Part shown: positions 44,760-54,117 of the stretch, piece by piece | Numbering within the stretch: the stretch's first letter is position 1 | Layout: the number at the start of each line of letters is the position of its first letter | NCBI GenBank assembly: GCA_003280225.1 | Contig: QCFO01000006.1 | Coordinates: forward strand, 1 to 64,000 | Length of the DNA stretch: 64,000 nucleotides | Source of the DNA: Prochlorococcus sp. AG-363-K07 | GTDB taxonomy: Bacteria; Cyanobacteriota; Cyanobacteriia; PCC-6307; Cyanobiaceae | Direction of reading: 5' to 3' | The notes under the pieces: generated by a model | What the model saw: the letters and a program-made list of their open reading frames with translations, nothing else | What the model was told of the DNA's origin: nothing | The model's database searches: none | Translations under genes and position numbers: made by a program

Positions 44760-45728
44760 TTGGTCAATGCCAGTCTTAATTGGGCCAGCATTGTGGGAAT
44801 TGTCCTCGCCGTAAGTGGCGCGGGTCTTTATTTCTTGCGATCTTTTAAACCTGCGCTAGCAAGAGACTATGACGTCTTTTTTGCAGCGATAGGCCTGCTT
44901 TGTGGTGGGATTCTTTTTTTTCAGGGTTGGAGATTGGATCCAATCCTTCAATTTGGTCAGTTTTTACTTGCAGGCACAACCGTTTTCTTCGCTTATGAGA
45001 GCGTTCGATTGAGGGGTGTTGCTACTGATCAGGCAAGACGTTCTTCTTATTTTGATGATGAGCCCGCTCCAGCTCGGATGCCTGGAGGAGGACGAAATGA
45101 TGGATGGGATCAAGATTCTTATGATCAATTTGAAGAATCGCAACCTTTTCGAAGAAGATTTTCATCATTTGAAGATCGCGACTTGCAATCTGCAGAAGAC
45201 AATTTGTATCGCTCAAGACGTTCTTCTAGGGCAGCCATCCCAGAAGAAGCGGCAAGTCGATCTGTTCGTGAACGATCATCAGAATCTTCAGGTTCACGGA
45301 AAGACGATTCGGAGCGAGTTAGAAGAATGTCCCGCTTTAGTGCCAATGATGATGAGAGGGCGAGGAGTGATGACTCATTTGGTCAAAGGAGAAATGCTCG
45401 TACTGACCAACGCAGAGGAAGCCGTCCTTCCTTAAATGAGCAAACTTCCAGTAGAAGAAGGAATTTTGATGATCAATCAAGAAGATCTGCCAACCGAGGA
45501 GAGGATTCATCTTTTAAGAGATCTCGTACAAGTCAGGGAACTTCAACTAGCCAACAGGCTGAAGATGCGGCATATACTCCAACCAGACAAACTTCTTCAC
45601 GTTTTAAGCGAAATGAGAGAGAACCTGCTCGAGGTTCTTCCGACTTTTCTTCTCAACAACGACCTAGTACCGGTGACCAGTCACCTAAGCCAAGAAGGAG
45701 AGATAACAGTTCTATGTTTGACGATTAA
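44760..45728 (+). CDS. ycf66: Ycf66-family protein with long Arg/Ser-rich tail
   Basis: 322 residues, TTG start preceded by AGGGGG. The N-terminal region (1-85) matches Ycf66: MVNASLNWASIVGIVLAVSG, SFKPALARDYDVFFAAIGLL and GWRLDPILQFGQFLLAG, with three membrane segments. Residues about 90-322 are low-complexity and rich in Arg, Ser, Asp and Gln (repeated RRSS, RSS, DD). Ycf66 is known from chloroplasts and cyanobacteria, but its function is not established. It follows psbX on the same strand. Confidence 0.93.
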   Translation: MVNASLNWASIVGIVLAVSGAGLYFLRSFKPALARDYDVFFAAIGLLCGGILFFQGWRLDPILQFGQFLLAGTTVFFAYESVRLRGVATDQARRSSYFDDEPAPARMPGGGRNDGWDQDSYDQFEESQPFRRRFSSFEDRDLQSAEDNLYRSRRSSRAAIPEEAASRSVRERSSESSGSRKDDSERVRRMSRFSANDDERARSDDSFGQRRNARTDQRRGSRPSLNEQTSSRRRNFDDQSRRSANRGEDSSFKRSRTSQGTSTSQQAEDAAYTPTRQTSSRFKRNEREPARGSSDFSSQQRPSTGDQSPKPRRRDNSSMFDD

Positions 45729-45731
45729 ATT

Positions 45732-46271
45732 TTGGTTAAAAGTGACCTACAGAAAATTGTAATTTTTTTGAGCTGTTTGCTCCTTTCTAGTTGTGGGAGC
45801 AGGATTGAGCGATTTCAAGATTCATTGGAAATTCGTAGTCAGCAAGACCCTGTTTTAAGTGGTGATGGTCAAAAGTTAGCTTTGATAGTTGAGTACAAAG
45901 GTAGGCTCTCTGTTCAGTTAAGGGACCTGAGGAATGGTGAAGTTCTTCGTTTAAGACATTTGTCGAGGAATCAACCTCATAGTTCTCCTTCGTTGAGTTG
46001 GAATGGAAGGTATTTAGCAGTGATCGCGCAACGGGGAAATAGGCGTTTGGTAATCATTGAAGATCGCCTAACGGGTCGCAGTCATCATCTTTTAACTCCT
46101 AGAGAAAGAATTCCACTGAGATTGAGCTTAGCTCCGGATGCGACTCAAGTTGCGATTCAAATGGCTGATAAAGGGAAGTGGCGAATTGAATTATTTGATT
46201 TAAGTAAGACAATCGAATCAGATCAACCGAGGGGGAGAATTTCTAACACAACTTCACCGGTTATCAGGTAA
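45732..46271 (+). CDS. TolB-like lipoprotein, short beta-propeller
   Basis: 179 residues. Lipoprotein signal with lipobox LLSSC. Three WD/TolB-like blades are visible: DPVLSGDGQKLALIVEYKG, SPSLSWNGRYLAVIAQRG and RLSLAPDATQVAIQMADKG. Three blades are too few for a closed propeller. The next gene overlaps by one base (TAATG) and encodes a similar lipoprotein. TTG start is assumed. It begins 3 bases after ycf66. Confidence 0.82.
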   Translation: MVKSDLQKIVIFLSCLLLSSCGSRIERFQDSLEIRSQQDPVLSGDGQKLALIVEYKGRLSVQLRDLRNGEVLRLRHLSRNQPHSSPSLSWNGRYLAVIAQRGNRRLVIIEDRLTGRSHHLLTPRERIPLRLSLAPDATQVAIQMADKGKWRIELFDLSKTIESDQPRGRISNTTSPVIR

Positions 46272-46777
46272 TGAAATTTAGATCTATTTATAAACTTTCT
46301 TTTAGGGTTTCTTTTTTATGTTTATTTCTTAGCGTTGGCGGTTGCTTTCGAGGAGATATGAGACCAGTTAGAAGTTTTAATGAATCCTTAGAACAGATTT
46401 ATCCCAGTCAAAGAGAGCCTTCTATGGGAAAAGAATGGTTGGTTTCATTAGTTAATTCTCAAGGTAAAGATAAAATTGAAATGATTCATATTCCTACTCG
46501 TAGAAAAGTTCCTTTGCCCGGATTAAATAGAGCTGATTCACAACCAATTAGTGTCAGTGTCAGTGGTGATGGAGAGAGATTAGCTCTGATTAGACAACGA
46601 TATGATCAAACTGAATTGATGATTTATAGGCGCTCAGTAGGAACATTAAAGCGTATTGAATTAAGTCCGAAAGGTATACCTCGTCGAGTTAGTTTAGATA
46701 ACTCTGGGCAGATTTTGGCGGTTCAAGTTAGCAGAGATGGAAGATGGATTGTCGAAGTTATCCGTTTGCAAGGATAA
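46271..46777 (+). CDS. TolB-like lipoprotein, second of a pair
   Basis: 168 residues. Signal peptide and lipobox SVGGC. Blades read PISVSVSGDGERLALIRQRY and RRVSLDNSGQILAVQVSRDG. It starts in the stop codon of the previous lipoprotein gene (TAATG), so both are probably coupled. The pair could together make a six-bladed propeller in the periplasm; that is a guess. Confidence 0.82.
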   Translation: MKFRSIYKLSFRVSFLCLFLSVGGCFRGDMRPVRSFNESLEQIYPSQREPSMGKEWLVSLVNSQGKDKIEMIHIPTRRKVPLPGLNRADSQPISVSVSGDGERLALIRQRYDQTELMIYRRSVGTLKRIELSPKGIPRRVSLDNSGQILAVQVSRDGRWIVEVIRLQG

Positions 46778-46797
46778 ACACAAAATTTATGGTCCGT

Positions 46798-47046
46798 TTA
46801 TGACACCAGTCCTGCCCAATGTAAAAAGGTTGTATGACTTAATGCCTCAATAAGCAAGATCGCTGTAAATCCGATCATTGCAAATCTTCCATTGACTCGT
46901 TCGGCATAGGCACTCCAGCCAAAAGCAGGGACATCTCCAGTTGTAGCACTTGTATCAGTCTTTTGATTGTCGATCACTTTTGAATTGACTGGTAATACAT
47001 CATCACCATCACTTTTATCTGACAAATTTGGATCAGGGGAGTTCAT
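46798..47046 (-). CDS. hli: High-light-inducible protein (Hlip) with N-terminal extension
   Basis: 82 residues. The chlorophyll-binding helix begins ERVNGRFAMIGFTAILLIEA (E49, N52, R54), the one-helix LHC-like motif. The first 40 residues are a polar, acidic extension. Hlips bind pigment and protect photosystems or chlorophyll synthesis under stress. Its ATG directly follows the stop of the ABC transporter gene with no gap, so they form one operon. Confidence 0.92.
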   Translation of the reverse strand: MNSPDPNLSDKSDGDDVLPVNSKVIDNQKTDTSATTGDVPAFGWSAYAERVNGRFAMIGFTAILLIEALSHTTFLHWAGLVS

Positions 47047-49044
47047 TTAGCTCTTTCGTTGGGTATTAAAGTCGAAGTTTGTGGTAGATGCAAGACGCCA
47101 ACTACCATCTCCGATTAATTCCAGCACAGCTGAGTGGAATTCTATAAGGGTTGGACGGTGGCCCACGCTAATAAAAGCTAGCTCCCTTTTTGCTAGAAGT
47201 TTATACAGATGTTCCTCGGTTTGTACATCTAATGCACTTGTGGCTTCATCCAAGACCGCAAATCTAGGAGCATTTAATAATAATCGACCAAATGCTAGCC
47301 GCTGTTGTTCTCCAAGAGACAATATCCTAGGCCAGTCTTGCTTCACATCTAGATCAGGATAACGGTCTATTAGTGAAGTTAGCTTTACTTCTGATAGAAC
47401 AGATCTTAATTGATCATCACTAAATTTATTTTCTTCTGTTGGATAGCATAATTGTTCTCTTAATGATCCAAGTATCATATAAGGTTTTTGGGGTATAAAT
47501 AATAAATCTCCCATATTGGGCTTTTCAATAGTTCCATTTTCTGGCTTCCATAATCCACATATCATTCTAAGTAAAGATGTTTTTCCACATCCAGATGGGC
47601 CAACAACAAGAAGTCTGTCGCTTTTTTCGATGCTAATATTTAAGTCATGAATAATAGGTTTTGATGCTCCAGGCGGCCATAAATCTGCATTCCGAATAAG
47701 TATTGAATCTGCATAGGAGTCTTCTGGAATTGGTACAGTCTCACTTTTACTATTTACTTGTTCGACTTTTGATTGAAATCCTTCTAATCGACTGATCCCA
47801 GCAGTAAACTTTGAGAGCTCCTCAATTTGATTTACTATAAAAAATAGTGATCCTTCAACCATATTAAATGCAAAATTTGCCTGGATAAATCTTCCATAGT
47901 CAATTTCACCAAGGAAGTAAGGAACTGCCATAATTAAATAGGGGAAGAAAATACCGGCATATCCGAGTGATCTTCTGATTACATCAATAATGACTCTCCA
48001 GATAATTAATAGGTTGTAATTACGTACTACGCTTCCAAGCCTTCTTTGTGTTTCTGCTTTTTCTGGATCTTCACCTGAATAAAAAGCTATGGACTCTGCG
48101 TTGTCACGAATGTGGACTAAACCGTAACGGAAATCTGCTTCATAGCGCAATTGAGCAAAGTCAATTCTGACTAAATTCTTTCCAGCTATGATTAATATTG
48201 TTGTTGCAAGTGCTGAATAGATAAATAAGGCCCAAGTTAATTTTTCACTGATACTCCAAAGAATTAATATATTAAAAGAAAATGTTAATAGAGCATCAAA
48301 AATTCCAATTGTAAATGAAAGACTTTGTGCTGTAAATGCTCTTGTGTCTTCTGTAATTCTTTGGTCTGGATTGTCTACATCAGTTTCTTGTTCATCATTT
48401 GGGTTTAAAATATAATAGGCTTTGTTGTTTAGATAGTCTGAGATTAGACTACGTGATAGCCATTCTCGCCAGATTATTCCTAATTTATATGTAAAGAATA
48501 ATTGTGAGACACGAATTGGCAATGCAACTATAAAGCAACAAGCATAAATTCCAAGAAGCCTGTAAAACCCTGCTTCTTGTTTTTCAACGAGGGCATTTGT
48601 AAGATCCCGTGCAATAAAACCAATCCCAGCATTTATTCCATTTACAGTTAATAACATTAAAACTATGATCCCTAGTAATAACCAATGACTCCAGAGTCTA
48701 TTTCGAAGTTGTTGTCGAAAACTAAAAAATGTTGTAGAGCCTAGAAAAAAAAGTGCTGAGAATAACCATCCCCACCAACTGCTCCATATGGTTTCTATAG
48801 TCTGTAAGACTCCACCAAAGTATTTTTGAGTTAAAATAGGTTGAAATTTTTCAAATGTTTCTATTATTCCAGTTAGAAAAACTAGAACCAAGCCACCTAC
48901 ACAGAAAATCAATGATATTAGTAGCCATATGAATTGGCCCCCATTTCCTTGATCTAAAGGCAAGAAGAATGGTTGTGCCAAACGTCTTAGCTTGCCTAGT
49001 TGACTATTGAAACCCTTTTGGGGTTCAATTATTGAGTTGCTCAT
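47047..49044 (-). CDS. ABC transporter of the SbmA/BacA-like (ABC_membrane_2) class
   Basis: 665 residues. The permease half (about 1-430) has six to eight helices and motifs of the peroxisomal/SbmA type (KLGIIWREWLSRSLISDYLN; NPDQRITEDTRAFT). The ATPase half has Walker A VVGPSGCGKTSLLRMI, signature LSLGEQQRLAFGRLL and Walker B FAVLDEATSALD. Relatives move fatty acyl-CoA, peptides or cobalamin; the substrate here is unknown. The operon with hli suggests a photosynthesis-linked cofactor or lipid. Confidence 0.9.
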   Translation of the reverse strand: MSNSIIEPQKGFNSQLGKLRRLAQPFFLPLDQGNGGQFIWLLISLIFCVGGLVLVFLTGIIETFEKFQPILTQKYFGGVLQTIETIWSSWWGWLFSALFFLGSTTFFSFRQQLRNRLWSHWLLLGIIVLMLLTVNGINAGIGFIARDLTNALVEKQEAGFYRLLGIYACCFIVALPIRVSQLFFTYKLGIIWREWLSRSLISDYLNNKAYYILNPNDEQETDVDNPDQRITEDTRAFTAQSLSFTIGIFDALLTFSFNILILWSISEKLTWALFIYSALATTILIIAGKNLVRIDFAQLRYEADFRYGLVHIRDNAESIAFYSGEDPEKAETQRRLGSVVRNYNLLIIWRVIIDVIRRSLGYAGIFFPYLIMAVPYFLGEIDYGRFIQANFAFNMVEGSLFFIVNQIEELSKFTAGISRLEGFQSKVEQVNSKSETVPIPEDSYADSILIRNADLWPPGASKPIIHDLNISIEKSDRLLVVGPSGCGKTSLLRMICGLWKPENGTIEKPNMGDLLFIPQKPYMILGSLREQLCYPTEENKFSDDQLRSVLSEVKLTSLIDRYPDLDVKQDWPRILSLGEQQRLAFGRLLLNAPRFAVLDEATSALDVQTEEHLYKLLAKRELAFISVGHRPTLIEFHSAVLELIGDGSWRLASTTNFDFNTQRKS

Positions 49045-49291
49045 GTTCTGATTATATTTATCAAGTCAAGTCATAAAGAAGGTGTTTAGTGAATTGACTC
49101 ATTTTGTTTCTTATTCAAGCATCACTTATTGTCTACATCCATAATTTTTTCTTTATTTCTAATCGAGTGATCAAATGGAATTGTATAATTAATTCTAGGA
49201 GGGTGTAAGGGGATTTTTATCTCTTTTTATTTAGTAAGTAAATAAATGATCTGTTTTATTTATTTGGCTTTTATTTAATAAAGCATCTTTT

Positions 49292-49582
49292 TTAATTACA
49301 AGTAATATCATTATTCATGGCTTTGAGCATTGCTTCTTTTTCTAGTGGTGGAATTGGTAAGCACAATACTTCATCAACTAAGTCAATCCTCCACAGCACT
49401 TGACTCCCTGGTTTGTTAGGCATCTCTCTTTTGTAGTGGATCCCTTCGTTCAGTAGCTCTGATTGCTGATCCAACTCTGCCTTTGATATACCCAAGTACT
49501 CCAATAGCTCACTTGTCGAGAACCACTGATCCTTTTCTTGCTCAGTTGGATTAGATTTCAATTTCTTATTTGGGATTTTCAT
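49292..49582 (-). CDS. Small putative DNA-binding protein
   Basis: 96 residues. WFSTSELLEYLGISKAELDQ reads like an excisionase/MerR-type helix-turn-helix. The middle has a strand-rich GIHYKREMPNKPGSQVLWRI, and the end is acidic-hydrophobic. No dimerisation domain is visible. It is flanked by AT-rich gaps of 247 and 149 bases. Function unknown. Confidence 0.7.
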   Translation of the reverse strand: MKIPNKKLKSNPTEQEKDQWFSTSELLEYLGISKAELDQQSELLNEGIHYKREMPNKPGSQVLWRIDLVDEVLCLPIPPLEKEAMLKAMNNDITCN

Positions 49583-49731
49583 CGCATCTTGAATATCTTC
49601 TTTTAAAGGATCCCTCCTTTAACTAGATAATCAAGAGCTGACTTCCAATTTAATCATTTTAGCTGTTTTTATTGTATTGATTCGACGTTGTCTTTTACCC
49701 TCAGGATTTTGCTGTATTGCTTCCTGATCCA

Positions 49732-50073
49732 TTATCCGGGAGGCCAATTTAAGTTGCGCCCACCAATAATGTGAATGTGTAAATGAAAGACAGTTTGCCC
49801 AGCTTTTTCGCCTGTGTTTATCACTGTGCGCCAGTCATCAAGACCTTCTGATTTTGCAATTGATGCCGCCACTAGAAGCAAATGACCTAAAAGATTTTGG
49901 TCTTCTAGTTCAACCGACCTGAGACTATCAATTTCTTTTCGTGGAATAATAAGAATATGAACAGGAGCTTGGGGTTGAATATCTCGGAATGCAATGCAGT
50001 GCTTGTCACTGTAGACCTCATCACATGGAATCTCTTGGTTAATGATTTGACCAAAAATTGTTTTCCCAGACAT
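49732..50073 (-). CDS. HIT-family (Hint-like) nucleotide hydrolase
   Basis: 113 residues with the histidine triad HLHIHIIGG (H97, H99, H101) and FRDIQPQAPVHILIIPRK. Hint proteins cleave adenosine phosphoramidates. Length and motifs are standard. It lies downstream of def on the same strand with a 161-base gap. Confidence 0.95.
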   Translation of the reverse strand: MSGKTIFGQIINQEIPCDEVYSDKHCIAFRDIQPQAPVHILIIPRKEIDSLRSVELEDQNLLGHLLLVAASIAKSEGLDDWRTVINTGEKAGQTVFHLHIHIIGGRNLNWPPG

Positions 50074-50234
50074 TTATTTAAATCCAATTCAGCTTTTATT
50101 CTCTCAGTATTTTCCCTTAATGGCTATAGGAAGTAGGTGAAGAAGGCAATGTTTACTTAGTTTTTGAGAATTTAGATTGATCTTTCATGGCTCGCATCAC
50201 TTCCTTAGTTCATAATTAGGATTGAATTCTTTCA

Positions 50235-50837
50235 TTAAATATTTTGAACATCATTGCTGTCAAATCCGTGCTCTTTTAACGCGATGTTTAAATCTTCGTG
50301 ATTGGATACTCTGTCTACAAAGAGAACACCATTTAGATGGTCGATTTCATGTTGAATACATCTTGCTAACAGTCCATCTGCATTCATTTTTTTTGGACGG
50401 CCCATTTCGTCTCGAAAGCTTAGTTTGATTGATGATGGCCTGATGACATCTAGATATACCTCCGGGATGCTTAAACATCCTTCTTCATATGTGTCTATTG
50501 ATGCACTTGAGGAAATTATCTCTGGGTTGATTAAGACAAGAGGAGGTGTCGTAGGGTTTTCTAGATCAAGGTCAATGACTAAAAGCTGTTTGTGTATTCC
50601 AACTTGCGGTGCTGCTAGGCCAATACCTTTAGCTGTATACATGCTCCTCAGCATGTCTCTAGTTAGGTCTCTTATGGATTCATCAACCTTGCTTATGCGG
50701 CGAGCGGATTTACGTAAAACTTTGTTCCCAAGGGTGTGAATTTCGAGTGGAGCCACTTCGAGTGCCTCTTTAGGCACAGTTATGGCAGTCCCATTTTTCG
50801 CGGCATTTCTTGCCAACCCAGCGAAGCTTTTGGCCAA
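50235..50837 (-). CDS. def: Peptide deformylase
   Basis: 200 residues. Removes the formyl group from new proteins. The three motifs are GIGLAAPQVG, EEGCLSIPEV (C121) and QHEIDHLNGVLF (H163, E164, H167), giving the metal site. The start is TTG; a stop lies four codons upstream, so no ATG is available in frame. It is divergent from the S9 peptidase. Confidence 0.96.
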   Translation of the reverse strand: MAKSFAGLARNAAKNGTAITVPKEALEVAPLEIHTLGNKVLRKSARRISKVDESIRDLTRDMLRSMYTAKGIGLAAPQVGIHKQLLVIDLDLENPTTPPLVLINPEIISSSASIDTYEEGCLSIPEVYLDVIRPSSIKLSFRDEMGRPKKMNADGLLARCIQHEIDHLNGVLFVDRVSNHEDLNIALKEHGFDSNDVQNI

Positions 50838-50935
50838 TGATAATTCTCATTCAATATTCATGATTGTACGCACACTTGCTTGCTTGCTTGAAGTGAATTC
50901 ACGATAGATAAGAATGAATTTAGGCTTGAAGCATT

Positions 50936-52864
50936 TTGCAATCCTTGAAACCTCTTTCAGCAGCATCAGCTCTTGGCGAGCAACCAATCCTTAAAGAACC
51001 GAGGCTGGTTGATCAATGGAGTCTTTGGTTAGAGCAACGGCCTAATGAAGGCGGAAGAACCACTGCATTCATTCGTCCTTGGGGAAAATCGGGATTGCCT
51101 CCACAAGAATTGACTCCAGCTCCAATTGATTTGAGAACCCGAGTGCATACTTATGGAGGGGGGGCTTTGACTAGTTTTGTTAAGGGTGATCAGCTTCTTT
51201 TGACTTGGATCGATGATTTAGATGGCTGTCTTTGGAGTCAAGTTTGGAAGGGTCTTTCTGGAGTCAATCACACTGAATATCCATTACTTGAATCGCTTCA
51301 TTCTCCTCGCCGTCTTTCTGCAAAGGGTGACTATTTACTTGCTGATGGATTGATTGATCCTTTCCGTCAAAGATGGATAGGAATCATGGAGAAAGATGGG
51401 CGAGACTTTTTGGTCGCATTTTTGCTAGACCAATCAGATCAAGCTCCCATTTATATCTACGAGCCATTGGATTTTGCTGGTTATTCTGCTTTGAGTCCGG
51501 ATGGAGCTCATTTGGTCTGGGTTGAGTGGCAGCAACCTTCTATGCCTTGGGAGGAAAGTGCGCTTTGGTTGGGCTCTTTTGATGAGAAAGGATTCATAGA
51601 GAAGAAAAAATTGTTAGCAGGTTCTATTGGAGAGAAGTGCAATAAAACTTCTGTGTTTCAGCCTCAATGGTTATCTAGTGGTGAACTTGTGGTTTCTGAA
51701 GATGGTCAGGGTTGGTGGAATTTGATGATTCATGATTTCGAAATTGATGATGATGCATCAGTTGGATGGAGTTATCCTTGGCCTATGAAGGCAGAAACTG
51801 CCTTCCCTCAATGGATTTATGGTTTAACTACTACCGCTTTCACAGGGGAAAGATTAGTTTCTTTAAATTGTAAAAATGCGAGTTGGCAAATTGATTTATT
51901 AAGCCTAGATGGTTCGGTGACCAAGGTTGAGCAACCTTTTGATGATTTGACTGGCCTAGATGCAAAAAAAGATCATATTTTAGCCATTGGGAGCAATGCC
52001 ACAACGCAACCTGGATTATTGGAAATTGATTTAAATGATGCGAGTTGGATTCACACAATCTTTGGCCCAGAAGTAATAAATAAGAGTCAAATAAGTATTC
52101 CTGAGTCTTTCTGGTTTAAGGGATTTAAAGGAAGAATGACTCATGCTTGGTATTACCCACCAGCACAATGGGATGGTCATCCTGCCCCTTTATTAGTTAA
52201 AAGTCATAGTGGCCCTACTAGCATGGCTACTAGGGGATTGAATCTAGGGATCCAATTCTGGACTTCCCGAGGTTGGGGTGTGGTAGATGTCAACTATGGG
52301 GGTTCAACTGGGTTTGGTCGAAGTTATAGAGAACGTTTGATGGGAAGTTGGGGTGAGGTGGATGTTTTTGACTGTGCTGCTGCTGCTGAGGCTTTAGTTG
52401 CTTCTGGTCAGGCAAATAATAAATATGTGGCTATTGAAGGTGGTAGTGCTGGTGGTTTCACTACTCTTTCCTGCTTATGCTTTACAGATGTATTTAGTGT
52501 TGGAGCATGCCGTTATGCAGTTAGTGATTTAGTAGCTATGTCTCGTGAAACACATCGATTTGAAGAGGGTTACTTAGATCATCTTTTAGGACCCTTGCTT
52601 CACAATAGGCATTTGTATTATGAAAGGTCACCTTTAAATAATGCAGAAAGAATTAATTGTCCTGTTGTATTCTTTCAAGGCATGAAAGATAAAGTTGTTC
52701 TGCCGAGTCAGACTCAAAAAATGGTTGATATACTAAGGGCAAAAGATGTTCCTGTAGAGTTATATACTTTCGATCAAGAGGGCCATGGGTTTAAAGATAG
52801 TAGAGTGAAAATTAAGGTACTTGAAAAAACTGAACAATTTTTCAGAAGATATCTTGGCCTTTAG
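50936..52864 (+). CDS. Prolyl-oligopeptidase-family (S9) peptidase
   Basis: 642 residues, TTG start. An N-terminal beta-propeller (about 20-380; blades such as AGYSALSPDGAHLVWVEWQQ) is followed by an alpha/beta-hydrolase domain. The catalytic triad is S504 (GGSAGGF), D585 (GMKDKVVLPSQ) and H617 (EGHGF). This is the acylaminoacyl-peptidase/DPP-IV type layout. No signal peptide, so it is probably cytoplasmic. It ends 4 bases inside the convergent sufS gene. Confidence 0.93.
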   Translation: MQSLKPLSAASALGEQPILKEPRLVDQWSLWLEQRPNEGGRTTAFIRPWGKSGLPPQELTPAPIDLRTRVHTYGGGALTSFVKGDQLLLTWIDDLDGCLWSQVWKGLSGVNHTEYPLLESLHSPRRLSAKGDYLLADGLIDPFRQRWIGIMEKDGRDFLVAFLLDQSDQAPIYIYEPLDFAGYSALSPDGAHLVWVEWQQPSMPWEESALWLGSFDEKGFIEKKKLLAGSIGEKCNKTSVFQPQWLSSGELVVSEDGQGWWNLMIHDFEIDDDASVGWSYPWPMKAETAFPQWIYGLTTTAFTGERLVSLNCKNASWQIDLLSLDGSVTKVEQPFDDLTGLDAKKDHILAIGSNATTQPGLLEIDLNDASWIHTIFGPEVINKSQISIPESFWFKGFKGRMTHAWYYPPAQWDGHPAPLLVKSHSGPTSMATRGLNLGIQFWTSRGWGVVDVNYGGSTGFGRSYRERLMGSWGEVDVFDCAAAAEALVASGQANNKYVAIEGGSAGGFTTLSCLCFTDVFSVGACRYAVSDLVAMSRETHRFEEGYLDHLLGPLLHNRHLYYERSPLNNAERINCPVVFFQGMKDKVVLPSQTQKMVDILRAKDVPVELYTFDQEGHGFKDSRVKIKVLEKTEQFFRRYLGL

Positions 52865-54117
52865 CTATTATTTTTTAAAAATTTAATTATCGAGTAGAGC
52901 TCATCAATAAAATAATCAATTTCTTCTATCGTTGATGTAAAACTTAGACTCGCTCTTGCTGTTGCACTGATGCCGTAGTAACGATGTAGAGGTTGACAAC
53001 AATGATGTCCACTTCTAATACAAATTCCTTTTGAATCTAGCAATTCTGATATGTCATTTGAATGTATATTTTTGAGGTAGAAAGTAGCTAAGCAAGCTCG
53101 ATTGGACTTTATTTCAGGATCGGGGCCTAATACATTAATTCCCTCTATTGATTTGAGCTTGTTAAATAAGTATTTGGTTAGATGTTGTTCCCATGAATGA
53201 ATCTTGTCTATTCCTATTTCCTGAAGGTATTGCATGGCCGCTCCCATCCCTATTGCTTCTCCAATTGCAGGAGTACCTGCTTCAAATTTATGGGGTAGAT
53301 CAGCCCAGGTACTTTTATCCAGAAAAACCTCTTCAATCATTTCTCCTCCCCCTAAAAATGGTGGCATCTCATTTAGCAGCTTTTCGCGACCCCATAAGAA
53401 TCCAATTCCTGTTGGCCCGCAGAGCTTGTGAGATGAACCAGCTAAGAAATCTATATTGAGTGAGTTAACATTCATGTGTTGATGCGCTAGACTTTGACAA
53501 GCATCTATTAAAACTAAGGCACCGTATTGATGGGCTAAATCAGTAATCTCTCCGATTGGATTACAGCAGCCTAAAGTGTTACTTATATGGACAAGACTTA
53601 CTAGACGAGTCCGATGACTTATTTTATTTTTTAGGTCATTCAAGTCTAGTTCACCTGACTTAGTGATACCAACATGTTTTAAATGACAGCCTTTTCGTGA
53701 TGCTAATTGTTGCCAAGGAACTAAATTACTGTGGTGTTCCATCATGCTGACTAGGATTTCATCTCCTTCTTTCAGTTCATAGTCTCCCCATGCTCTAGCA
53801 ACGAGATTAATTGCTTCAGTAGCATTACGGGTGAAGATTATTTCATTCGAGGACTTGGCGCCTAAAAAATTTGCGGTAATTGATCTGGCACTTTCAAAGG
53901 CTTCAGTTGCTTGAGCACTTAATTGATGCGCCCCTCTATGAACATTGGCATTGGTATAACTATAGTAATTTTCCAATGCTTTAATTACCTTGATCGGTTT
54001 TTGGCTGGTAGCTGCATGATCTAAATAAATTAACTTTTCTTTATTTACAGGTTGATTATTAAAAAGAGGAAAGTCTTTTCTAGTGATTTCAGCAATTTTT
54101 AGTGTATCTATTTCCAT
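52861..54117 (-). CDS. sufS: Cysteine desulfurase SufS
   Basis: 418 residues. PLP enzyme providing sulfur for Fe-S assembly. The PLP lysine is in AGSSHKLCGPTGIGFLWG; the active cysteine is in RSGHHCCQPLHRYYG. YLDHAATSQKP opens the fold. Last gene of the suf operon, one base overlapped with sufD (TAATG). The gene end overlaps the S9 peptidase gene on the other strand by 4 bases. Confidence 0.97.
   Translation of the reverse strand: MEIDTLKIAEITRKDFPLFNNQPVNKEKLIYLDHAATSQKPIKVIKALENYYSYTNANVHRGAHQLSAQATEAFESARSITANFLGAKSSNEIIFTRNATEAINLVARAWGDYELKEGDEILVSMMEHHSNLVPWQQLASRKGCHLKHVGITKSGELDLNDLKNKISHRTRLVSLVHISNTLGCCNPIGEITDLAHQYGALVLIDACQSLAHQHMNVNSLNIDFLAGSSHKLCGPTGIGFLWGREKLLNEMPPFLGGGEMIEEVFLDKSTWADLPHKFEAGTPAIGEAIGMGAAMQYLQEIGIDKIHSWEQHLTKYLFNKLKSIEGINVLGPDPEIKSNRACLATFYLKNIHSNDISELLDSKGICIRSGHHCCQPLHRYYGISATARASLSFTSTIEEIDYFIDELYSIIKFLKNNS

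Noticed and set aside
45016..45762. Extra open frames overlapping the ycf66 tail
   Set aside because: They are frame-shifted shadows of the Arg/Ser-rich low-complexity tail.
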